From Cellulomonas sp. P24 (lineage in GTDB: Bacteria > Actinomycetota > Actinomycetes > Actinomycetales > Cellulomonadaceae), in NCBI RefSeq assembly GCF_024704385.1, contig NZ_JAJDFX010000002.1:1054001-1118000 (forward strand): DNA of 64,000 nt, given 5' to 3'. The notes below the pieces were generated by a model that saw only the letters and a program-made list of their open reading frames with translations, was not told the origin of the DNA and ran no database searches. A program made the position numbers and the translations under genes. Below are positions 43,059 through 53,507 of the stretch, piece after piece (position 1 is the first letter of the stretch; each line of letters begins with the position of its first letter).

Positions 43059-45803
43059 TCAGCGCGAGTCGCTCGACGCCCCCTCGACGGTGGCCCGACC
43101 GGCCTCGAGCCGTGCCACCGGGACACGGAACGGAGAGCACGAGACGTAGTCGAGACCGACCTCGTGGAAGAAGTGCACCGACTCCGGGTCGCCACCGTGC
43201 TCACCGCACACACCGAGCGTGAGATCCGGACGAGCGGCCCGGCCCTCCTCGACGGCGATCCGCACGAGCCGCCCGACGCCGCTGCGGTCGATCGTCTCGA
43301 ACGGCGACACGCTGATCACGCCACGATCCGTGTACTCCGAGAAGAACGCACCCTCGACGTCGTCCCGCGAGAAGCCCCACGTCGTCTGCGTGAGGTCGTT
43401 GGTGCCGAAGGAGAAGAACTCCGCGACGCCGGCCATGCGGTCCGCCGTGAGCGCGGCCCGCGGCAGCTCGATCATCGCGCCGATCGGGATGTGCAGCTCG
43501 ACGCCCTCCGCGGCCGCGACCTCGGCGAGGATCGCCTCGGCCTCGTCACGGATGAGGTGCAGCTCCATGACCGACGCGGCGAGCGGGATCATGATCTCCG
43601 CGTGCGGGTGCCCGCCGTCGCGGATCCGCTGCGCGGCCGCCTCGGCCACCGCACGGATCTGCAGGGCGAACAGGCCCGGCACGACGATCCCCAGCCGCAC
43701 GCCGCGCAGCCCGAGCATCGGGTTCGCCTCGTGCATGCGCTGGACGGCGGCGAGCAGCACCGTGTCCCGCTCGAACTCCTCCGCGGTCTCCTCCTCGACA
43801 CCGCGGCTGCGGCGCTCGCCCGCCAGGGCGACCTTGACCGAGAGGTCCGTGAGGTCCGGGAGGAACTCGTGCAGCGGCGGGTCGATGAGGCGGATCGTCG
43901 TCGGCAGCCCGTCCATCTGCTCGAGGATGTCGACGAAGTCGGCACGCTGGAGCGGCAGCAGGGCGTCGAGGGCCGCCTGGTGCTCGACCGGGTCACGGGC
44001 CAGGATGACCCGCTCGATCAGGACGCGCCGCTCTCCGAGGAACATGTGCTCGGTGCGGCACAGGCCGATCCCCTGCGCACCCCAGACCCGGGCCCGGTGC
44101 GCGTCCTCGGCGGTGTCCGCGTTGGCGTGCACCCGCAGCCGGCGGACCGCGTCCGCATGCGTGAGGATCCGATCCACCGCCTTGACGAGCTCAGCGGTCT
44201 CCTCGGCGTCTGCGCCGTGCACGTTGGCGAGCGCGACCTCGAGCCCCTCCTCGAGGTACTGGACGACGGGCGACGGGACGACGGGGACGTCGCCGAGGAA
44301 GATCTCCCCGGTCGACCCGTCGATCGCGATCGTCTCGCCCTCGCTGATCACACGGTCGCCGACGGTGACCGTGCGCGCCGTCGCGTCGACGTCGAGCTGC
44401 TCGGCGCCGACGACGCACGTGGTCCCCATGCCCCGCGCGACCACGGCCGCGTGGGACGTCTTGCCACCGCGTGACGTCACGACGCCGACGGCGGCGATCA
44501 TGCCGCCGAGGTCGTCCGGGTTCGTCTCGCGGCGGACCAGGATGACGTCCTTGCCGGCCGCAGCCCACTCCTGGGCGGTGACCGAGTCGAAGACGACCTG
44601 CCCGACGGCGGCACCCGGCGACGCGGCCATCCCGGTGGCCAGCAGCGTGCGCACGGCGTCGGAGTCGAACTGCGGGAACATCAGCTTGCTGAGCTGGGCA
44701 CCCGTCACCCGCTCGAGCGCCTCGTCGAGCGTGATGAGGTGCTCGTCGACGAGCTGGGTCGCGATCCGGAACGCGGCCGCGGCGGTGCGCTTGCCGACTC
44801 GGGTCTGGAGCATCCAGAGCTTGCCGCGCTCGACCGTGAACTCGATGTCGCACAGGTCGCGGTAGTGGGTCTCGAGGCGACGCATCGCGAGGCGGAGCTC
44901 TCCGTGCGAGACGGGGTCGAGCTGCTCGAAGTCGGCGAGGCTCAGCGTGTTGCGGATTCCCGCGACGACGTCCTCACCCTGCGCGTTGGGCAGGTAGTCG
45001 CCGTAGTCGCCGGGCTTGCCGGTGGAGGGGTCACGCGTGAAGCAGACGCCGGTGCCCGAGTCGGGGCCGAGGTTGCCGAACACCATGCTCACGACGTTGA
45101 CCGCGGTGCCGAGGTCGTCGGAGATGCGCTCGCGCCGGCGGTAGAGGCGGGCCCGGTCGGTGTTCCACGAGTCGAAGACCGACGTGATCGCGAGGTCGAG
45201 CTGCTCGCGCGGGTGCTGGGGGAACTCGCGCCCGGACTGCTCACGGACGATCCCCTTGAAGGTCTCGACGAGCTCCTGCAGGTCGCCCGCGGTGAGGTCG
45301 GTGTCGACCGTGACGCCGCGCGAGGCCTTCATGGCGTCGAGCGCGTGCGCGAACAGGTCGCCGTTGATCTCGAACACCGTCTTGCCGAACATCTGGATCA
45401 GCCGACGGTACGAGTCCCACGCGAACCGCTCGTCGTCGGAGAACTTGGCGAGCCCGACGACCGACGCGTCGTTCAGACCGACGTTCAGGACGGTCTCCAT
45501 CATCCCGGGCATCGAGAACTTGGCGCCCGAGCGGACCGACACGAGCAGCGGGTCGTGGAAGTCGCCGAGCGAGCGACCGAGCGAGTCCTCGAGACGCCGG
45601 ATCGCCATCGTCACCTCGACGCGGAGCTCCGGTGGGAGCACACCCGTCGTCATGTAGGTGCGGCATGCCTCTGTCGTGATCGTGAATCCTGGCGGGACGG
45701 GGAGACCTAGTCGCGTCATCTCGGCGAGGTTGGCCCCCTTGCCGCCGAGGAGGTCCTTCTGGTCCTTGTTGCCCTCGCTGAAGTCATAGACGTACTTGGC
45801 CAC
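43059..45803 (-). CDS. ppdK: Pyruvate, phosphate dikinase
   Basis: A 914-residue enzyme interconverting pyruvate, ATP and Pi with PEP, AMP and PPi. The N-terminal ATP-grasp domain begins 'GNKDQKDLLGGKGANLAEM'. The swivelling phosphohistidine domain has 'GGKTSHAAVVARGMG' with the catalytic His near residue 459. The C-terminal PEP domain has 'G-L-C-R-T-E-H-M-F' and 'CGEHGGDPESV'. The GTG at 45803 has GGGGAGG 7 bases upstream. It gives a reversible, PPi-linked glycolytic step, often useful under energy limitation. Confidence 0.96.
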   Translation of the reverse strand: MAKYVYDFSEGNKDQKDLLGGKGANLAEMTRLGLPVPPGFTITTEACRTYMTTGVLPPELRVEVTMAIRRLEDSLGRSLGDFHDPLLVSVRSGAKFSMPGMMETVLNVGLNDASVVGLAKFSDDERFAWDSYRRLIQMFGKTVFEINGDLFAHALDAMKASRGVTVDTDLTAGDLQELVETFKGIVREQSGREFPQHPREQLDLAITSVFDSWNTDRARLYRRRERISDDLGTAVNVVSMVFGNLGPDSGTGVCFTRDPSTGKPGDYGDYLPNAQGEDVVAGIRNTLSLADFEQLDPVSHGELRLAMRRLETHYRDLCDIEFTVERGKLWMLQTRVGKRTAAAAFRIATQLVDEHLITLDEALERVTGAQLSKLMFPQFDSDAVRTLLATGMAASPGAAVGQVVFDSVTAQEWAAAGKDVILVRRETNPDDLGGMIAAVGVVTSRGGKTSHAAVVARGMGTTCVVGAEQLDVDATARTVTVGDRVISEGETIAIDGSTGEIFLGDVPVVPSPVVQYLEEGLEVALANVHGADAEETAELVKAVDRILTHADAVRRLRVHANADTAEDAHRARVWGAQGIGLCRTEHMFLGERRVLIERVILARDPVEHQAALDALLPLQRADFVDILEQMDGLPTTIRLIDPPLHEFLPDLTDLSVKVALAGERRSRGVEEETAEEFERDTVLLAAVQRMHEANPMLGLRGVRLGIVVPGLFALQIRAVAEAAAQRIRDGGHPHAEIMIPLAASVMELHLIRDEAEAILAEVAAAEGVELHIPIGAMIELPRAALTADRMAGVAEFFSFGTNDLTQTTWGFSRDDVEGAFFSEYTDRGVISVSPFETIDRSGVGRLVRIAVEEGRAARPDLTLGVCGEHGGDPESVHFFHEVGLDYVSCSPFRVPVARLEAGRATVEGASSDSR

Positions 45804-45974
45804 GCTGCGCCTCCCCACGCCGGACACCGGCCCCATTGCCGATGTCACGGTTCCCAGGGTGCCCCCCGAAGCACAACCGTGGCAGGGGACCTTCGGCCCG
45901 CTTCACCAGGCCAATCGCGCGCCAAGCCCGCACCATGGATGCCTCAGGTGCGCACCATCCGCGCACCACGCAGG

Positions 45975-47119
45975 TCAGAGCGCGCGGACCATCCGGTCCA
46001 CAGCCTCACGGATGACCTCCGGCGAGGTCCCGAGGTTGAGGCGCACCCGTCCCTCGCCACCCGCGCCGAAGGGCACGCCCGAGCTCAGCGCGACCCGGCC
46101 ACGCTCCAGGAAGACCGCCGCGGGGTCGTCGCCCAGCCCGAGCGACCGGCAGTCGAGCCAGGCCAGGTAGGTGCCCTCCGGGGGCGGTAGCCGACCGTCG
46201 GGAGCCGCTCCGCCACGAGGTCGGCCAGCAGCACCCGGTTGGCGGCGATGTCGCGCAGGACCGCGTCGAGCCAGTCCCCACCGTCCCGGAACGCCGCAGC
46301 GTGGGCGATCATCGCGAGATGGCTCACCGGGGTGTGGGCGAGATCGGGGAGACGACGGAGGTCGTCGAGACCTTCCGGCCCCGAGACGGCGATCGCGGCC
46401 TTCAGCCCGGCGAGGTTCCACGCCTTGGCGGCGGAGAACAGCGCGATCGCGTCACCGGCGCCGGGGACCGACAGGTACGGCACGTGCACGGCACCCGTCG
46501 GCACGAGCGGCGCGTGGATCTCGTCGGCCACGACACGCACGCCGTGCCGTGCGGCGAGCTCCGCGACCGCGGTCAGCTCGGCGAGCGTGGGAACGGTGCC
46601 GGTCGGGTTGTGCGGGCTGCACAGCAGGTAGGCGGGCCGGCCACCGCCCGCCGCCGCGACCGCGAACGCGCTGTCGAGGACGTCCAGGTCGATCCGGCCG
46701 TCGTCACCGAGCGGCGCCGCGACGAGCCGACGCCCCGTGCGCTCGACCGAGCCGAAGAACGGCGGGTACACGGGCGGGTTGACCACCACGGCGTCACCAG
46801 GACCGGTGACGATCTCGAGCACCTGACGGAGGCCGGTCATGACGTCGGGCACGACGACGGTACGAGCCGGGTCGTGCGCCCAGCCCCACCGCTCGGCGGC
46901 GAACGCGGCGAACGGCTCGGCGCACGCGGCGCTCGACACCGGGTACCCGGTGTCACCGTCCGTGAGCGCCTGCGTGATCGCGTCGACGACCGCCGGCGCC
47001 GGGGTCGTGTCCATCTCGGCAACCCACAGCGGGAGGACGTCCTCGGGGTAGGCGCGCCACTTGATGCTGGTGCGGCGGCGGAGCGTGCTGGTGTCGACGT
47101 CGTGGAGAGGCCTGGTCAC
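45975..47119 (-). pseudogene. MalY/PatB-type C-S lyase aminotransferase, frameshifted
   Basis: The gene starts at GTG 47119 and follows the PLP fold type I family: 'P-L-W-V-A-E-M-D', 'NPPVYPPFF', 'SPHNPTGTVP', 'VVADEIHAPL' and the PLP lysine in '[13 protein letters not shown]'. At the five-base run 46180-46184 the frame changes. The current frame continues out of family to 46085, while the proper end ('[16 protein letters not shown]' to 'VRLNLGTS') is in another frame ending at 45975. One added base restores about 381 residues. It would cleave cystathionine or related C-S bonds. Confidence 0.8.
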
Positions 47120-47202
47120 ATCCCGATCATCGCAGCCGACAGCCGACCCGAGACAGCAGCGACCCGCAGGCCCGGGCGGCGGCGCCGCGGGGCCCGGTCC
47201 GG

Positions 47203-48633
47203 TCAGACCCTCGCGCGGGGCCGCCGCGGCGCGGTCGACGCGAAGCGACGCCACGCCGTGCCCCGGTGCAGCGGTGCCGCGAGGAACTCCCCGAGAGTCA
47301 CGCCCGCTGCGAGCCCGAGCCCGATCATGGCGGCACCGACGAGCCCGGCGGCCCCCGGGCCGACGGCCGAGGACGGTGTGCTGACGAGCTGGAACATCGC
47401 CCGGTAGATCGCGAGCCCCGGCAGCAGCGGGAGGATCCCGCAGACCGAGATCACGAGCGGAGGCACCTGCAGCCGTGGGCCCAACCACTCGGCCAGGAAG
47501 CCGATCACCAGGGCGGCGGCGGTGCTGGCGACCGCCGGTCCGAGACCACGCTCTCCCGCGACCGCGTAGACGAGCCACCCGAGCCCGCCCGCCACGGCGA
47601 CGACCGCAGCGGTGCGAGGCCGTGCGTACGACGCCACCGCCCACGTGCCCGCGATGACCGCGGAGGCGACGACCTGCACGAGCACCGGCGCCGACGTCTG
47701 CGGCGTGTCGACGAGCTCGAGCGGCACCCCGCTGCGGCGCGCGACGTCGAGGACGGCGCCGATGCCGACGACGATGCCGAGGGTCAGCACGACCACCTCG
47801 AACGTCCGCCCGCCGGCAGTCACGGGGAACCCGCTGATCGCGTCCTCCGCCGCACCGACCAGCGACAGCCCGGCGAGCAGCACCACGATCCCCGAGGCCA
47901 CGACCAGCGACGGCGGGAGGTCGGCGAGCTCGACCGGCAGGTGCGGGACCGCGAGGAACAGCCCGACGGCGACGAGGGTGGCGATCGCCGCCCCGATGGA
48001 CTGCAGGAAGAACGGCGGCAGGCCCCAGCGCCCCAGACCCCACACGACGCGGTCGATGAGCGCGGTCGTGGCCCCGGCGACGGCGGCGACGGCGGCATCC
48101 CCTCCGAGCAGCACCGCGACCGCGGCGGCGAGGATCGCGAGCATCAGGGTCACGAACCAGCGCGGGTACGGGTGGTGCGCGTGGACGATCGCGTCCAGGG
48201 CGGAATGGTGCTCCTCGATCGCCGCGGCCATCTGGTCCACCGCGACCTGCTCGGCGCCGGCCTCGCGGCCCAGACGCATGACCCGTGCGAGACGCCCGTA
48301 GTCGGCGGTGCGCGTCCGCACGACCCGCATCAACGTGGTCGGCGGCAACCCGCCGCCACGCGCGTACGAAACGGTGATCGACGTGAAGGTCACGTCGACC
48401 TGGCAGCCCCGCAGGCCGTACGCGCGGACGATGCGCTGGATCGCGGCGGTCACGTCGGCGGCACCGGCGCCGAGGGACAGCATCGACTCACCGATCCGCA
48501 GCGCGAGCTCCAGGGCCCCTTGGACGACCGCCTCGTCGAGGCCGGCGTCCGTCGCGCGGAGGCCCACCTCGATCGCCGGGGTCTCGCCGAGGATCCTGCG
48601 GACGAGACGTCGCGCGTGCGCGGTGCCCAGCAT
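47203..48633 (-). CDS. thrE: Threonine/serine exporter, ThrE family
   Basis: A 476-residue membrane protein. An N-terminal cytoplasmic domain (about 1-150) has 'GESMLSLGAGAADVTAAI' and 'Y-G-L-R-G-C-Q-V-D-V-T-F-T-S-I', both typical of ThrE. It is followed by about ten helices in two sets (DUF1212 and the ThrE_2 half) fused in one chain, as in Corynebacterium. It exports threonine and serine by proton exchange. It is separate from the convergent gene ends around it. Confidence 0.92.
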   Translation of the reverse strand: MLGTAHARRLVRRILGETPAIEVGLRATDAGLDEAVVQGALELALRIGESMLSLGAGAADVTAAIQRIVRAYGLRGCQVDVTFTSITVSYARGGGLPPTTLMRVVRTRTADYGRLARVMRLGREAGAEQVAVDQMAAAIEEHHSALDAIVHAHHPYPRWFVTLMLAILAAAVAVLLGGDAAVAAVAGATTALIDRVVWGLGRWGLPPFFLQSIGAAIATLVAVGLFLAVPHLPVELADLPPSLVVASGIVVLLAGLSLVGAAEDAISGFPVTAGGRTFEVVVLTLGIVVGIGAVLDVARRSGVPLELVDTPQTSAPVLVQVVASAVIAGTWAVASYARPRTAAVVAVAGGLGWLVYAVAGERGLGPAVASTAAALVIGFLAEWLGPRLQVPPLVISVCGILPLLPGLAIYRAMFQLVSTPSSAVGPGAAGLVGAAMIGLGLAAGVTLGEFLAAPLHRGTAWRRFASTAPRRPRARV

Positions 48634-48700
48634 GGCTCGAGCGTAGCCGTCCGGGCCGCCCCTCCCGACGCCGCGCCGGTACGGCCGACCGGTCACGACG

Positions 48701-50302
48701 TCACAGGTCGTTGCCTGCGTACGAGAGGTTGAAGCTCTTGTTGGCCACGGGGAAGTCCGGGACGATCGTGTCGACCATCGCGATCGGCAGCCCCGGCCAG
48801 TTGAACCACGACGGGTCCACGACCTTCGCCCGGGTGAGAAGACCCGCGTCGTCGACCTCGACGCGGTGCACGACGGTCCCCCGCCAGCCCTCGACGATGC
48901 CGACGCCGCTGCGGACCTGCGCCGAGGGAACCGCGGCACCGGCGCCGTCGAGGTCCCGTGGACGGGCAGCCTCGGCCGCACGGTCGACCGCTCGCGCGTC
49001 GTCGGCGTCCCGGTGCGGGCCGCCGGACACGTCGAAGGACAGGCACTCCCCCGCGGAGCGGATCAGTGCGGTGGCCAGCCGGGTCGACGCCACGACCTCG
49101 TCGCGCCGCACCAGGAACCGTGACAGCACGTCGCCGTCGGGGTGACCGACCACCGTGACGGGGAGCGTCGTCGTCGGGTGCTCGAGGCGCGCGTCGGTGC
49201 CGACCCCGCTGGCCCGTGCGACGTAGCCGAGGCACCCGAGGTCGCGCGCCTGCGCGCGGGTGAGCACTGCCGTGCCGGTGAAGCGGTCCCGGATCACCGT
49301 GTTGGCGAGAGCCAGATCGGCGATCTCGGTGAGGTCCGCGGCGATCCGCTCGAGCTGCGCCGGGTCGGGGAGGGATCGCAGCGTGACCCGCCCCGGTCCG
49401 ATGGCTCCCCGGAGCAGACGGTGACCGGTGGTCGCAGCGCTGAGCCTCAGCAGCTCCTCACGCAGGCGCTGCGTGTGCGCGAGCGCGAGCGAGAACCCGA
49501 CGTCGTTGGCGAGCGCCCCGATGTCGGCGACGTGGTTCACGAGCCGCTCGAGCTCGACCACGAGGGCGCGGAGGCGGTGGGCCTCGTCGGGCAGCGTCCA
49601 CCCGAGCGCGTCCTCGACGGCGAGGCTGTGCGCGAGCCCGTGCGCGGCGGCGGAGTCCCCGCTGATGCGCTCGGCCAGGTGCACCGCGTCCCGTGCGTCG
49701 AGCCCGACGAACAGCGTCTCGACCCCACGGTGGGTGAACCACAGCCGCGCCTTGAGCTTGAGGATGCTCTCCCCGACCACCGAGAACCGGAAGTGGCCGG
49801 GCTCGATCACCCCGGCGTGGACCGGGCCGACCGGGATCTCGTACACACCGGCGCCCTCGACGGGGACGAACGGGTACGGCTCGGTCTCGGTGAAGGGCGG
49901 CGGCTCGCCGGCGTCGCGCCTCATCGGGTACCACCCGGCGGGCCAGTGCGCGTGGCGGATCAGCCGACGCGGGAGCGGGTGCCCCTCGGGGACGATCCCG
50001 AAGAGGTCGTGCAGCTCCCGCTCGAACCGCGACGCCGGGAAGGACAACGCGGCCAGCGTCGGCACCCGGGGGTCCTCGACGGGGACGGTCACCACGAGCT
50101 CGACGCGCCGGTCCGGTGCGCCGGCGAGGAAGAGGTAGACGACTCGCAGCGTCGGGCCGTCGTCGTGCGCGGCCACCAGCCCGAGGCGGAAGCCGGCGTC
50201 CAGGAGACCGGCCACCTCGGTGGCGAGCGCGTCGGGCGCCACGTGCTGCGCCACCCGGTGCGCGCCGACCGGAACCGCGCGGGGCGTGTCGGAGGTGGTC
50301 AT
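48701..50302 (-). CDS. HycE/NuoCD-like large subunit lacking Ni ligands (Ehr type)
   Basis: A 533-residue protein fusing a NuoC-like domain (1-140) with a NuoD/hydrogenase-large-subunit-like domain. Where hydrogenases have R-x-C-G-x-C, this protein reads 'RISGDSAAAH' (212-221). The C-terminus ends 'NLSYAGNDL' with no D-P-C-x-x-C. All four nickel cysteines are therefore missing. It is the last gene of an operon matching Mycobacterium tuberculosis Rv0082-Rv0087 (hycE position). A quinone- or ion-linked role is inferred; hydrogen chemistry is unlikely. Confidence 0.88.
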   Translation of the reverse strand: MTTSDTPRAVPVGAHRVAQHVAPDALATEVAGLLDAGFRLGLVAAHDDGPTLRVVYLFLAGAPDRRVELVVTVPVEDPRVPTLAALSFPASRFERELHDLFGIVPEGHPLPRRLIRHAHWPAGWYPMRRDAGEPPPFTETEPYPFVPVEGAGVYEIPVGPVHAGVIEPGHFRFSVVGESILKLKARLWFTHRGVETLFVGLDARDAVHLAERISGDSAAAHGLAHSLAVEDALGWTLPDEAHRLRALVVELERLVNHVADIGALANDVGFSLALAHTQRLREELLRLSAATTGHRLLRGAIGPGRVTLRSLPDPAQLERIAADLTEIADLALANTVIRDRFTGTAVLTRAQARDLGCLGYVARASGVGTDARLEHPTTTLPVTVVGHPDGDVLSRFLVRRDEVVASTRLATALIRSAGECLSFDVSGGPHRDADDARAVDRAAEAARPRDLDGAGAAVPSAQVRSGVGIVEGWRGTVVHRVEVDDAGLLTRAKVVDPSWFNWPGLPIAMVDTIVPDFPVANKSFNLSYAGNDL

Positions 50303-50385
50303 CGGCTGCTCACCTGCGTGGTCGTCGGCGTGGTCGCCGGCGTGGTCGCCGGGGTGGTCACCCGTGCGGTCGTCTGCCTGCTCAT
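50299..50385 (-). CDS. 28-residue Thr/Pro-rich mini-ORF between hyfF-like and hycE-like genes
   Basis: An ATG overlapping the upstream stop (50385-50382, ATGA) opens 28 codons whose TGA overlaps the next start (50302-50299, ATGA). The peptide is mostly Thr, Pro and Ala because the DNA contains about four copies of a 12-base repeat. It bridges the gap so ribosomes could move from one subunit gene to the next. Translation is plausible; a function of the peptide is unproven. Confidence 0.45.
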   Translation of the reverse strand: MSRQTTARVTTPATTPATTPTTTQVSSR

Positions 50386-51851
50386 CTGCTGGCTCCGAGC
50401 TGGGTCGCGGCGGTCTGGAACAGGTCGGCCAGGGGCCCTGCGGTCACCCCGAGGACCAGGCTGATCGCGACACCGGTGACGAGCGCAGCCCCGAGCGTCC
50501 ACGGGACCGAGATCGCCGGTGCCCCCGGCGCGGCAGGGCCGAGGAGCATCCGACTGCCGTTGCGGACGAGCGCGGCGAAGGCGACCGCCACGAGGACGAG
50601 CGCCGTCCCGAGCACCCACCCGAGGTGCGCGTCCGCCAGGGCCCGCGAGATCGACAGCTCGCTCGCGAACATCGCGAACGGTGGCAGGCCGAGCAGGACG
50701 GCGAGGCCGACGAGGAACCCCCCGCCGACGAGCCGCGACCTGCTCAGGACCCCGGTGATGTCCCGGATCGACGTCGAGCCGTGAGCGGCCTGCACCTGCC
50801 CGGCCGCGAGGAAGACCAGCGTCTTGCCGACACCGTGCGCGAGCACGTGCAGCAGCAGCGCGGCGATCGCGAGCCGGGTGCCGGCGGCGGCCGCGATCGC
50901 GACGAGGCCCATGTTCTCCATCGAGGAGTAGGCGAGCATGCGCTTGACGTCCGTCTGGACGAACAGCAGCGCGGCGGCGACCGCGAGCGTGAGCAGACCG
51001 ACGACGAGCAGCCCGACCCGCAGGAACCCGGTGCCGAGGGCGAGGTCGACGACCGACTTCACCCGGAGCAGCGCGGACATCGCGACCGACAGGAGGACGC
51101 CACTCATCAGTGCCGAGACCGGCGCGGGTGCCTGGCTGTGCGCGTCGGCGAGCCAGGTGTGGAACGGCACGAGCCCGGCCTTCGCGCCGTACCCGAGCAG
51201 CAGGAGCCCGGCAGCGAGCCGGGTGACCGCCGGGTCGAGGGATCGGGCGTGGGCCAGCAGCACGTCGATGTCGAGCGTGCTCCCCGCGGACGCCCCGGCA
51301 TGGAGCGACACGAAGTGCAGCAGGACCGTCCCGAGCAGGGCGAGGGCGATCCCGACCGAGCAGATGATCACGTACTTCCAGGTCGCCTCGAGCGCGGCGC
51401 GCGTGCGACGGTGCGCCACCAGGAACGCCGTGGCGACCGTGGTCGCCTCGATCGCGACCCACATGACGCCGATGCTGGTGGCCAGCACGGCGAGCGCCAT
51501 CGCGGCGAGGAACAGCGGCAGGAGGACCCCGTACAGCCGGGCCGCCCGCAGGTCGGTGTGCCCGTGCGCGAGCTCGGCGTCGACGTAGCCGATGCTCGCC
51601 CAGGTGGCGAGCGACCCGACGGTGCCGATGACGATCAGCATCGTCACGCTCAGGGCGTCGGCACGCAGCAGGTGACCGACGCCGTACCGCGCGCCCGCGC
51701 CGACCTGGGTCACGAGCACGGCCCCGACGACCAGCACGGACAGCGCGGCGCCGACCGTCACGAGCGCGGAGGCGCGACGCCAGCCGAGCGCGCCTGCGGT
51801 GATCGCGGCGACGAGCGGGGCGAGGACGGGGATCAGGAGGAGGATGCTCAT
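50382..51851 (-). CDS. HyfF/HycQ-like proton-pump-type membrane subunit
   Basis: A 489-residue protein with about 14 helices, related to NuoN/MrpD antiporter-like subunits. The core block is 'GLVPFHTWLADAHSQAPAPV' with pump-type Lys and His residues, and 'DVKRMLAYSSMENMGLV' follows. The ATG overlaps the hyfE-like stop (TGATG). It corresponds to hycQ (Rv0086) in gene order and length. It probably forms part of an ion-translocating arm. Confidence 0.92.
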   Translation of the reverse strand: MSILLLIPVLAPLVAAITAGALGWRRASALVTVGAALSVLVVGAVLVTQVGAGARYGVGHLLRADALSVTMLIVIGTVGSLATWASIGYVDAELAHGHTDLRAARLYGVLLPLFLAAMALAVLATSIGVMWVAIEATTVATAFLVAHRRTRAALEATWKYVIICSVGIALALLGTVLLHFVSLHAGASAGSTLDIDVLLAHARSLDPAVTRLAAGLLLLGYGAKAGLVPFHTWLADAHSQAPAPVSALMSGVLLSVAMSALLRVKSVVDLALGTGFLRVGLLVVGLLTLAVAAALLFVQTDVKRMLAYSSMENMGLVAIAAAAGTRLAIAALLLHVLAHGVGKTLVFLAAGQVQAAHGSTSIRDITGVLSRSRLVGGGFLVGLAVLLGLPPFAMFASELSISRALADAHLGWVLGTALVLVAVAFAALVRNGSRMLLGPAAPGAPAISVPWTLGAALVTGVAISLVLGVTAGPLADLFQTAATQLGASR

Positions 51852-52513
51852 CAGTCGCGCAGCTCCCGGAGCTGGTCGAGGTCGGTGCCCCCGAAGGTCT
51901 GCTGCATGTGGCCCGCGAGCAGCCCGAGCACGATCACCGCGAACAGCACGTCGAGGGACGCGCCGAGCTCGACGATCAGCGGGACACCCGCGGCGATCAG
52001 GAACGCGGTGGCCGTGATCCCGTTGTCCAGCATCAGGAAGCCGACCGCCTGGGACAACGCCCGACGCCTGCTGACCAGGAGGAACACCGCGATGAGGATC
52101 ACGGCGAACGCGGCCGGCACCGCGCGCGTCGTCGGGGTCGGGCTGAGCGCGATGATCGGTCGGGTCACGGCGTAGGCGAGGACCGTCAGGGCTGCCACGA
52201 TGAGCAGCGACGCGGTGGTGTTGACGAGCGGCGCGCTCTCGCGGCGTTCGCGAGGCTCGGTGCTCACCGCACGTCCGAGCAGGACGGGCAGGACACCGCC
52301 GCGCAGCACGAGGATCGCGAGTCCCACGACGACCGGGGCGGCCTCGTGCCGCAGCACCCCCTCGGAGATCGGGAGGACGGCGAGCGCTGCCCCCTGCCAG
52401 GCGAGCAGCCGCACGGTCGCCCGGAGGTCGCGGCGCCACACGATCAGCACCGCGACGAGCAGGAACGCGCCCGCGGCGAGGTCGAGCACACCGGTGTACG
52501 TCGTGTCGGTCAT
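51851..52513 (-). CDS. HyfE/HycP-like membrane subunit
   Basis: A 220-residue protein with six to seven helices and the HyfE-type NuoK-like region ('[21 protein letters not shown]'). Its length equals that of Rv0085 (HycP). Its start codon is shared with the stop of a 13-residue mini-ORF. It is a small membrane subunit of the same complex. Confidence 0.88.
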   Translation of the reverse strand: MTDTTYTGVLDLAAGAFLLVAVLIVWRRDLRATVRLLAWQGAALAVLPISEGVLRHEAAPVVVGLAILVLRGGVLPVLLGRAVSTEPRERRESAPLVNTTASLLIVAALTVLAYAVTRPIIALSPTPTTRAVPAAFAVILIAVFLLVSRRRALSQAVGFLMLDNGITATAFLIAAGVPLIVELGASLDVLFAVIVLGLLAGHMQQTFGGTDLDQLRELRD

Positions 52514-52551
52514 CGGACCGGCTCCGATCCGTGGGTCGTCGGCGCGGTCAT
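52510..52551 (-). CDS. 13-residue mini-ORF between hyfC-like and hyfE-like genes
   Basis: The ATG at 52551-52549 overlaps the upstream stop, and the TGA at 52512-52510 overlaps the next start, both as ATGA. The product would be [13 protein letters not shown]. It exactly fills the only gap between these subunit genes, like the mini-ORFs at 50299 and 55929. Confidence 0.4.
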   Translation of the reverse strand: MTAPTTHGSEPVR

Positions 52552-53507
52552 CGGGCGGACGCCAGGAACGAGGACGCGGTGACCGCGAGCAGGGCCAGCA
52601 GGAACGAGCCGGCCAGGAGCTCCGGGACCCGGAACAGCCGGAGCTTGGCGATGAAGACCTCCGCGGCCGCCAGCGCGAGCGCCAGCACGACGATCTTCAC
52701 GGCGATCGCCGCGGTCCCGACCAGCAGACCGAGCAGCGACGGCTCGGCGCCGGAGATCCCCCACGGCAGGAACAGGTTCGCCAGCAGCCCGAGGAGGACC
52801 GTCAGCCGCATGCCACTCGCCCACTCGACCAGCGCGAGCCGTGGTCCCGAGTACTCCAGGATCATCGCCTCGTGGATCATCGTGAGCTCGAGGTGCGTGG
52901 ACGGGTTGTCGACCGGCAGCCGCCCGGTCTCCGCGACGATCACGATGACCAGCGCGACGAACGCCAGGACGCTGCCGAGCGCGAGGGCCTGCGCCGGGTC
53001 CGCGCTCGTCGCGGACACGATCGCGGCGAGGTTCGCCGAGTGACCCGGGAGGGACAGCGCGAACACCGCGAGCAGGATCGTGGGCTCGACAAGCGCCGCG
53101 ATCGTGATCTCCCGGCTCGAGCCCATCCCGCCGAAGGCCGTCCCGGTGTCGAGACCGGCGAGCGTCAGCGCGACCGTGCCGAGGAACAGCAGCCCGACGA
53201 CGCCGAACAGGTCGGCGGACGAGTCGAGCGGCGACCCGAGGGTCACCAGCGGGATGATCGCCGCGATCAGCAGCGCGCTGCCTGCAGCCACGGCCGGTGC
53301 GACGCGGAACACCACCGTCGTCCCCGTCGGGCGGAGCTGCTGCTTGCGGAGCTGCTTGCGCAGGTCGCGCCACGGCTGGCCGATGCCGCCACCGCTGCGG
53401 CCCTCGAGACGTGCCCGGACCTGCTTCATGCCGCCGACCACGAACGGCGCACCCACCAGCACCCCGGCGACCTGCACGACGGCGCCGAGCGCCGCGAGGG
53501 CGGTCAC
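52548..53507 (-). CDS. HycD/HyfC/NuoH-like membrane anchor subunit
   Basis: A 319-residue, eight-helix protein of the NuoH/HycD family. The conserved loop '[20 protein letters not shown]' near residue 195-214 carries the acidic residues of the quinone/ion channel interface, and '[16 protein letters not shown]' lies near the N-terminus. Its ATG overlaps the previous stop. It anchors the hydrophilic subunits to the membrane. Confidence 0.93.
   Translation of the reverse strand: MTALAALGAVVQVAGVLVGAPFVVGGMKQVRARLEGRSGGGIGQPWRDLRKQLRKQQLRPTGTTVVFRVAPAVAAGSALLIAAIIPLVTLGSPLDSSADLFGVVGLLFLGTVALTLAGLDTGTAFGGMGSSREITIAALVEPTILLAVFALSLPGHSANLAAIVSATSADPAQALALGSVLAFVALVIVIVAETGRLPVDNPSTHLELTMIHEAMILEYSGPRLALVEWASGMRLTVLLGLLANLFLPWGISGAEPSLLGLLVGTAAIAVKIVVLALALAAAEVFIAKLRLFRVPELLAGSFLLALLAVTASSFLASAR

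Noticed and set aside
50303-50381. 12-base repeats as a CRISPR-like or regulatory array
   Set aside because: Units are short, contiguous and without spacers, and are explained as the Thr/Pro codons of the mini-ORF.
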